Shown piece by piece: positions 1 to 4,512 of a stretch of DNA of 7,534 nt. The DNA comes from Oscillospiraceae bacterium (GTDB taxonomy: Bacteria > Bacillota > Clostridia > UBA1381), in contig JAFLUR010000101.1 in assembly GCA_022508725.1 (NCBI GenBank), forward strand, positions 1 through 7,534, in the 5' to 3' direction. The translations under genes and the position numbers were made by a program. Position 1 is the stretch's first letter. Each line of letters opens with the position of its first letter. The notes beneath the pieces were generated by a model that was given only the letters and a program-made list of their open reading frames with translations, searched no databases and was not told where the DNA came from.

Positions 1-30
1 AAAACTCCGCTCCCGACAAAAAGCCGCGGC

Positions 31-180
31 TTACTTTGTTTCCTTATGGAGTGTGTGCTTTCTGCAGAATCTGCAATACTTGTTCATTTCAAGTCTGTCC
101 GGATCGTTTTTCTTGTTTTTCATGGTATTGTAATTTCTCTGCTTGCATTCGGAGCAAGCCAATGTTATTTTCACTCTCAT
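31..180 (-). CDS. rpmG: 50S ribosomal protein L33 (four-cysteine form)
   Basis: This 49-residue protein of the large ribosomal subunit begins MRVKITLACSECKQRN and ends CRKHTLHKETK. Family features visible are the two CxxC pairs, C9/C12 and C36/C39, which bind one zinc ion in the zinc-containing (C+) form of L33. The motif YNTMKNKKNDPDRLE and the length of about 49-50 residues are also typical. The start is set by a ribosome binding site: GGAGG on the minus strand (189-193), 8 bases before the ATG. The stop is TAA at 31-33. In many Firmicutes rpmG is followed by secE and nusG (sometimes with tRNA-Trp between); the window ends 30 bases past the stop, so this cannot be checked. The start of that stretch holds a GCCGCGGC palindrome with a short T run, too weak to call a terminator. 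Identification is near certain. Confidence 0.97.
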   Translation of the reverse strand: MRVKITLACSECKQRNYNTMKNKKNDPDRLEMNKYCRFCRKHTLHKETK

Positions 181-211
181 TTTTTATACCTCCGATTTTA
201 TTGCGGCAAGC

Positions 212-243
212 AGGCTCAAATTTAACGTAAAAAAAAAGAGCCT
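212..243 (-). other. Possible stem-loop in the rpmG leader
   Basis: The rpmG leader can pair AGGCTC with GAGCCT (arms 238-243 and 212-217) across a 20-base loop rich in U. The upstream arm runs directly into nine U residues. The stem is only 6 bp and the loop is large, so it may be coincidental. It lies upstream of, and does not cover, the ribosome binding site. Confidence 0.2.
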
Positions 244-258
244 TCCTCAGCGAAAATT

Positions 259-287
259 ATTATATCACAAAAAATATTGTTAGTCAA
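259..287 (-). promoter_or_regulatory. Sigma-A promoter of rpmG
   Basis: On the minus strand a -35 TTGACT (282-287) is followed after exactly 17 bases by a perfect -10 TATAAT (259-264). The -10 is preceded by TGA, giving an extended -10 element (TGATATAAT). The predicted start of transcription is near 252, leaving a leader of about 70 bases before the L33 ATG. This is among the strongest promoters in the window, as expected for a ribosomal protein gene. Confidence 0.9.
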
Positions 288-452
288 GTATTTTTTTCTC
301 TGTTTTTTATTGTTTCATAATTTTTACCGTATTTCATATTCTTTACCTCTTGAAAACAAACTGTAATAAAATAACATTTCCGCTTAATTCCGCGGTTTGC
401 GCCTGAGATATGAGCTTTACATATTTCCTGAGATCCCGAGCCTTCTTTATCT

Positions 453-584
453 TTGTCCACAGTATTTATCCACCTTATCCACATACTTATCCACTTTTTA
501 CACCTCCCGTTTTGTCGCATATTATCTTGCAGCATGGAGTTATCCACATATACACATGATTTATCCACTTTTCAAATATCCACT
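453..584 (+). promoter_or_regulatory. DnaA-box cluster (candidate oriC or DnaA-titration site)
   Basis: Seven 9-mers matching or near the DnaA box TTATCCACA lie on the same strand: TTGTCCACA 453-461, TTATCCACC 466-474, TTATCCACA 475-483, TTATCCACT 487-495, TTATCCACA 540-548, TTATCCACT 561-569 and ATATCCACT 576-584. Two are perfect, four have one mismatch and one has two. The first four are almost end to end (start spacings 13, 9, 12), then come a 44-base gap and three more. DnaA binds such boxes to open replication origins and also at titration sites and DnaA-regulated promoters. The cluster lies in a gene-free gap between divergently transcribed genes and is followed by very AT-rich DNA. No dnaA, dnaN or rpmH is visible nearby, so whether this is the chromosomal origin is open. 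That it is a DnaA-binding cluster is much surer. Confidence 0.8.
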
Positions 585-746
585 TTTTCTCGTTTTACAT
601 AATAAATTCACATAAAATATTTTATTTGGTTCCTTTTTATACCAATAACACTTTTTTCGTAACATTTTCTTAATATAAATATAATATTGTCTTATCGCGG
701 TAATATTCCCGTAACCGGAAAAAAATATTATTGTATATCTTTTTAC
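585..746. other. AT-rich gene-free stretch beside the DnaA boxes
   Basis: This part of the 288-863 gap has long runs of A and T (for example around 602-625 and 671-690) and is visibly much richer in A+T than the genes around it. No coding frame here has a ribosome binding site and family-like sequence. It sits next to the DnaA-box cluster, where an origin would have its DNA unwinding element. A short imperfect inverted repeat (CGGT and ACCG) lies near 698-718. No clear row of DnaA-trio triplets abuts the last box. The left part of the gap (300-452) holds nothing I recognise. Confidence 0.4.
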
Positions 747-775
747 TTGCAAATAATGTGTACTCAATATATAAT
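747..775 (+). promoter_or_regulatory. Sigma-A promoter of the amylase gene
   Basis: TTGCAA (747-752) and TATAAT (770-775) are separated by 17 bases, a good sigma-A pair. Transcription would begin near 782, giving a leader of about 80 bases. The leader contains a perfect 8-base palindrome, ATCATGAT (794-801), that could be an operator, though this is speculation. The ribosome binding site AAAGGA (849-854) lies 9 bases before the ATG at 864. Confidence 0.7.
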
Positions 776-863
776 AGTATATGTAAACAAATTATCATGA
801 TCTGCGCCGGATGTAAGATAAGTCAATACAAATTTTATTATCATTAAGAAAGGATTGTAAAAA

Positions 864-2597
864 ATGAGTAAATGGACAGACAAAGCGGTCATATATCATA
901 TTTATCCGATAGGCTTCTGCGGCGCGCCGCGCGTAAACGACGGCGGCGATACCGTAAGCAGAATAAATAAGGTCATCGACCTGATACCTCATTTGTGCGG
1001 TCTCGGTGTAAACGCCGTATATTTCGGACCGGTATTCGAGTCCTCCGAGCACGGATACGACACCTCCGATTACATGAAAATCGACCGCCGTTTGGGCTCG
1101 AACGAGGATTTTGCTCTTGTAAGCTCAAAGCTGCACGAAAACGGAATAAGAGTGGTTGTGGACGGGGTATTCAATCATGTCGGAAGAAATTTCCACGCAT
1201 TCCGCGATGTCCTGCAAAACGGCGGAAATTCAAGATACGTCTCGTGGTTCAAAAATCTTAACTTTGACGGAAATTCCCCGATGGGCGATAATTTCCGGTA
1301 TGAGGGATGGGAGGGGCATTTCAATCTCGTTACCCTTAATCTGCTTAATCCCGAGGTAAAGGAGCATATATTCTCCGCCGTTCGTATGTGGATAGAAAAA
1401 TTCGACATCGACGGACTGCGTCTTGACGTGGCGTACTGTCTCGATCCCGGATTTATAAAAGAACTGCGGCGCTTCTGCACCGGCCTAAAAGAGGATTTCT
1501 GGCTTATGGGCGAGGTTATCCACGGCGACTATTCGCGTTTTGCCAATCCGGAAATGCTTGAGTCGGTAACAAACTACGAATGTTACAAAGGAATATATTC
1601 CTCGCATAACGATAAGAATTATTTTGAAATAGCTCACTCGTTTATACGTCAGTTCGGAAACGGCGGCAGCGGAGGCATATACAACGGCATAAAAACCTAC
1701 AATTTCGTTGATAACCATGACGTGAACCGTCTTGCAAGCATGCTGAAAAACGAAAACCACATATACAATGCCTATACCATACTTTTCACCATGCCCGGCT
1801 GTCCGAGCATTTATTACGGAAGCGAATGGGGGGCAAAGGGAGAAAAGCGCGGCGGCGACGACAGTCCTCTGCGTCCGTGCATCGAAACGCTCGATAAGAC
1901 GGATAACGCTCTTACCGCACATATTTCGAAGCTTGCACAAATACGCCGCACACTTCCGGTATTCGAAAACGGCGCATATCATCAGATGACGCTTGAGAAC
2001 AAAAAATATTCCTACAAACGCGCCGACGGAAACGAAGAGGTGTATATACTGCTCAATATCGAGGACTTTGACACAAGCTTCCGTTTCCGCGCAAATTCCG
2101 ACAAGCTCGTCGATTTGCTGACGGGCGAGAGCTTTGAGGTAAACGGCGATGCGGATATTCCGGTAAAAAGCTGCACCGGACGAATTCTCTCGCGTAATTC
2201 GGAGTTCACCGATGCGGTTCTCGGCGCGGCGGGATATATCACCCCCGTTAAAGAAGAAATACCGAAAGAAAAAACCGCTCCCCAAACACCGCAGGGCGGC
2301 GACGCGCCGTCCGGCACACACGACAATACGGGCGGCATTAAAGACGTTGAAAAGCCGGAAGAGACGGCAAAAGAAGATCCTCCGGTGTTCGATCTTGAAA
2401 AATCCCTGCAAAAGCTCGGAGCTTCGCTTGCCGCGGCGCGCAATGCCAAAGGCATAAATATAGGCTATGCCGCGGGAATTTCCGACATTCCGGCAAAAAG
2501 TATAATAGAAATGGAAAAAGGAAATATTGAAAGTATCGAACAGCTCCTGAGATATACTTTCGCGTTGGGTATAGATGTCGATTTTCATTCCGCCTGA
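864..2597 (+). CDS. Cytoplasmic GH13 alpha-amylase-family enzyme with C-terminal XRE-like HTH
   Basis: This 577-residue protein belongs to glycoside hydrolase family 13, retaining enzymes that cleave or transfer alpha-1,4-linked glucans such as maltodextrins. The (beta/alpha)8 barrel spans about residues 5-365 and shows all conserved regions: DGVFNH (100-105), GLRLDVAYC with Arg186 and the nucleophile Asp188, FWLMGEV with the acid/base Glu217, and FVDNHD with His285 and the transition-state stabiliser Asp286. Domain B is at about 105-150 and a beta-sandwich C domain at about 368-455. There is no signal peptide, so it acts in the cytoplasm. A Pro/Glu/Lys-rich linker (about 462-507) leads to residues 511-577, which read as a helix-turn-helix of the XRE class: the stretch from G530 to G553 aligns without gaps to the usual 24-residue helix 2-helix 3 pattern ending in E-[KR]-G, followed by SIEQLLRYTFALGIDV. 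The GH13 core is certain; the exact substrate and subfamily are not. The fused HTH is unusual. No clear terminator follows the stop. Confidence 0.93.
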   Translation: MSKWTDKAVIYHIYPIGFCGAPRVNDGGDTVSRINKVIDLIPHLCGLGVNAVYFGPVFESSEHGYDTSDYMKIDRRLGSNEDFALVSSKLHENGIRVVVDGVFNHVGRNFHAFRDVLQNGGNSRYVSWFKNLNFDGNSPMGDNFRYEGWEGHFNLVTLNLLNPEVKEHIFSAVRMWIEKFDIDGLRLDVAYCLDPGFIKELRRFCTGLKEDFWLMGEVIHGDYSRFANPEMLESVTNYECYKGIYSSHNDKNYFEIAHSFIRQFGNGGSGGIYNGIKTYNFVDNHDVNRLASMLKNENHIYNAYTILFTMPGCPSIYYGSEWGAKGEKRGGDDSPLRPCIETLDKTDNALTAHISKLAQIRRTLPVFENGAYHQMTLENKKYSYKRADGNEEVYILLNIEDFDTSFRFRANSDKLVDLLTGESFEVNGDADIPVKSCTGRILSRNSEFTDAVLGAAGYITPVKEEIPKEKTAPQTPQGGDAPSGTHDNTGGIKDVEKPEETAKEDPPVFDLEKSLQKLGASLAAARNAKGINIGYAAGISDIPAKSIIEMEKGNIESIEQLLRYTFALGIDVDFHSA

Positions 2598-2641
2598 AAC
2601 AGCGAATATGTGAACAATATATGTAGGAAACATAAAAAATC

Positions 2642-2671
2642 TTGACATACAGCCGGGTAAAGTGTTATAAT
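2642..2671 (+). promoter_or_regulatory. Sigma-A promoter of the LCP gene pair
   Basis: A perfect TTGACA (2642-2647) and a perfect TATAAT (2666-2671) are separated by 18 bases. They begin 45 bases after the amylase stop, so the LCP pair has its own promoter, although read-through from the amylase gene is possible because no terminator separates them. The predicted transcription start is near 2678, exactly where a stem-loop begins. The leader to the chosen ATG is about 130 bases. Confidence 0.88.
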
Positions 2672-2677
2672 TTTAGA

Positions 2678-2720
2678 CATATACAGTCTGTAATTCCGCG
2701 CTTTAGGCAGACTGTGTATG
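2678..2720 (+). promoter_or_regulatory. 13-bp stem-loop at the 5' end of the LCP transcript
   Basis: CATATACAGTCTG (2678-2690) and CAGACTGTGTATG (2708-2720) pair along 13 consecutive positions, 12 Watson-Crick plus one G-U, closing a 17-base loop. There is no U run behind it, so it is not an intrinsic terminator. Because it starts at or within a base or two of the predicted transcription start, it could protect the mRNA 5' end, act as a regulatory RNA element, or be a DNA operator for a dimeric regulator. Function unknown. Confidence 0.6.
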
Positions 2721-2808
2721 CCGCATGACGGATATCGCAATTTTTTCTCACGCCGCAGAAAACTCCGGAGAAAAGAAAGGACTAAGGATCGAAGAAAGGT
2801 GTGTATAT

Positions 2809-4449
2809 ATGACAAATAAAAAAACCGGAAAAACGAAAAAAAACTCCGGACCCGCTCATCTCCCGAATAAAAATCCGGCTTCAAAAAAGCCGTCATCCGC
2901 AAGCAAAAAATATATTGCCGTTCTGGGGATTTCATTGGCGGTTCTTCTGTGCACGTTCTTTGTTGCAATGGGATTCGGATTTTCTTCATATATGGGTCAT
3001 TCCCTCTCTCCGTCTCCGGCGGTAACGGACGAGCCCGAAATAACCGACGATTCGCTCGTACCCGTTGACAAGGCGACCGGCAAGATCAATATACTTCTTC
3101 TCGGCGTGGACGTCGAGGGTCTGAGAACCGACACCATTATCGTCCTTTCCTATGACCTTGACGAAGGCAAAGTGAATATGCTGTCCGTTCCGCGCGACAC
3201 CCGTATGTATGTCGGAAAAAAATATCAGAAGATCAACGCGTCTCACGCCATAACGCAGAGCGGAAACATTAAAGGCCCTCAGGGGTCTATCGAGGCGGTC
3301 ACAAGACTTACCGGAATACCGATAAATTATTATGTCGAATTCAGCTTTTCCGCGTTCAGAAACACAATAGATTCACTCGGCGGAGTCTATTTCGATGTTC
3401 CCCGCGATATGAATTACGAGGACCCGGTACAGGATCTGTATATACATCTGAAAAAGGGCTATCAGCTGCTTGACGGTGACAAATCCGAGCAATTGGTGCG
3501 CTTCAGACGCTATGCCATGGGAGATATCGAACGTGTGGAAATGCAGCAGAAGTTTATTTCGGCACTCTTGGAACAAAAGCTCCGTCCCGAAACTCTGAAA
3601 AATCTTCCCGCGCTTTTCGAACAGTGGAAAAATGATATCGACACAAACCTTTCCATTGCCGATATGCTCAAACTGATCCCGAACATTTCGGATCTCAGCA
3701 CCGAAAACATCAAAATGTACTCTGTTCCGGGGCATTATAACGATACCGATTACGGCGCAAGCTACTGGATCGCAAATATGAAAGAGCTCGCCGCACTTGT
3801 GGAAACGGAATTCGAATATGACGCGTCAAAAATAACAATACACTCGCCCGACGGTTCAAGCGTATCAAAGGATAAAAAGACTTCATCGTCTTCAGCGGGC
3901 TCGTCATCGGAAAAAACCTCACAGCCGAAGCCTGCCGAAACAGACACTCCGTCAGATTCACCGAATACGGAGTCCGGTTCGTCCGCAACATCGGCTCCCG
4001 CAGTAAGACCGACATATCCTCCCGCTCCGAGTATGCCCGCCATAACCTTCCCGCCCCATACCTCTCCGGCAGGAACGGGAAGTCCCGCTCATATAACGCC
4101 TCCGAATACCGTACAGTCATCGCCGACCGCCGATACCGATAAAAGCCGGCAGCCGAATACCCAAACGCCGCAGTCTCAGACCGACAAAACCGGGCAGCCA
4201 CATACCGCGGCGCCCGCAGCAGGAACAGATAAAGGTCGGCAGCCGGATACCGCAAATCCGCCGGTTCAAACCGATAAAAACGAGCAGTCGGACGCCGCGC
4301 AGGAAGCCCTGAAAAAAGCCGCGCTTGAGGAAGCACTCAAAAAACAAACACCGGCGAAAACCCCCGATGACCCAAATCCTCCGGTGACACAGAAATCGGA
4401 GCGGCCGGACGGCGCGGATAACTCAAAGCTTACCGTGGATATCGGGTGA
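2809..4449 (+). CDS. LytR-CpsA-Psr (LCP) family wall-polymer transferase with Pro/Thr/Ser-rich repeat tail
   Basis: LCP proteins act at the outer face of the membrane, moving glycopolymers such as teichoic acids or capsule from undecaprenyl carriers to peptidoglycan. This 546-residue protein has a Lys-rich cytoplasmic N-terminus (1-34), one transmembrane helix (about 35-58) and an LCP domain (about 91-260): INILLLGVD (Asp101), RTD (Arg106, Asp108), SVPRDTR (Arg129, Asp130), SLGGVYFDV, the pair Arg231/Arg233 in RFR, and GDIERVEMQQ (Asp239, Arg242). A conserved extension follows (DYGASYW 314-320; YDASKITI 337-344). Residues 352-546 are a low-complexity tail rich in Ser, Pro and Thr with a 15-residue repeat, probably extended in the wall. 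An in-frame ATG at 2725 adds 28 residues but has no ribosome binding site. ATG 2809 has AGGTG (2797-2801) 7 bases upstream, so it was chosen. A paralogue follows 63 bases downstream. Confidence 0.92.
   Translation: MTNKKTGKTKKNSGPAHLPNKNPASKKPSSASKKYIAVLGISLAVLLCTFFVAMGFGFSSYMGHSLSPSPAVTDEPEITDDSLVPVDKATGKINILLLGVDVEGLRTDTIIVLSYDLDEGKVNMLSVPRDTRMYVGKKYQKINASHAITQSGNIKGPQGSIEAVTRLTGIPINYYVEFSFSAFRNTIDSLGGVYFDVPRDMNYEDPVQDLYIHLKKGYQLLDGDKSEQLVRFRRYAMGDIERVEMQQKFISALLEQKLRPETLKNLPALFEQWKNDIDTNLSIADMLKLIPNISDLSTENIKMYSVPGHYNDTDYGASYWIANMKELAALVETEFEYDASKITIHSPDGSSVSKDKKTSSSSAGSSSEKTSQPKPAETDTPSDSPNTESGSSATSAPAVRPTYPPAPSMPAITFPPHTSPAGTGSPAHITPPNTVQSSPTADTDKSRQPNTQTPQSQTDKTGQPHTAAPAAGTDKGRQPDTANPPVQTDKNEQSDAAQEALKKAALEEALKKQTPAKTPDDPNPPVTQKSERPDGADNSKLTVDIG
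4135..4314 (+). repeat. Four 45-bp (15-residue) tandem repeats in the first LCP tail
   Basis: Four units start at exactly 45-base intervals (4135, 4180, 4225, 4270), each beginning Thr-Asp-Lys. The protein units are TDKSRQPNTQTPQSQ, TDKTGQPHTAAPAAG, TDKGRQPDTANPPVQ and a decayed TDKNEQSDAAQEALK. The shared core is TDKxxQPxT followed by a Pro-containing spacer. The frame is kept, and the DNA has diverged between units, so the expansion is not recent. Confidence 0.85.
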
Positions 4450-4450
4450 T

Positions 4451-4493
4451 ACCGTAATATATAACGATAAATCGAGATAAAACGGTGTTTTTT
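4451..4493 (+). terminator. Weak hairpin with T run between the two LCP genes
   Basis: ACCGT (4451-4455) and ACGGT (4482-4486) can pair, with a small CGAT/ATCG hairpin inside the loop, and six T residues follow (4488-4493). The stem is short and AT-rich, so at most this is a partial terminator lowering expression of the second gene. It may also be chance. Confidence 0.25.
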
Positions 4494-4512
4494 CAATGTT
4501 AGGAGAATTATT

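Noticed and set aside
1..30. Possible tRNA or terminator just downstream of rpmG
   Set aside because: GCCGCGGC is self-complementary with no room for a loop, and only 30 bases are available. No tRNA arm can be confirmed.
284..568. A 94-codon minus-strand open frame across the DnaA-box region
   Set aside because: Most of it is the complement of the TTATCCACA boxes (giving repeated WI and VDK words). It has no recognisable domain, and there is no ribosome binding site at its first ATG.
1387..1395. TGTGGATAG, a one-mismatch reverse DnaA box inside the amylase gene
   Set aside because: It is a single site in coding sequence for Met-Trp-Ile-Glu, far from the cluster, and expected by chance.
2608..2636. 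Weak hairpin TATGT-ACATA with an A run after the amylase stop
   Set aside because: The stem is only 5 bp and all AT-rich, and it is followed by A rather than T on the plus strand, so it is not a terminator for the amylase gene.
1485..2648. A 387-codon minus-strand open frame opposite the amylase gene
   Set aside because: It lies wholly antisense to a GH13 gene with intact catalytic motifs. The protein resembles no family and is rich in Arg, Phe and Ile, as expected of a shadow frame.
2725..2808. Upstream in-frame ATG that would extend the first LCP protein by 28 residues
   Set aside because: No ribosome binding site precedes it and it falls just after the leader stem-loop. The ATG at 2809 has AGGTG at 7-base spacing and gives the usual basic N-terminus before the membrane helix.
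3710..4336. Long minus-strand frames opposite the first LCP tail
   Set aside because: They arise from the low-complexity, Pro/Thr-rich coding strand and have no family-like sequence or ribosome binding site.
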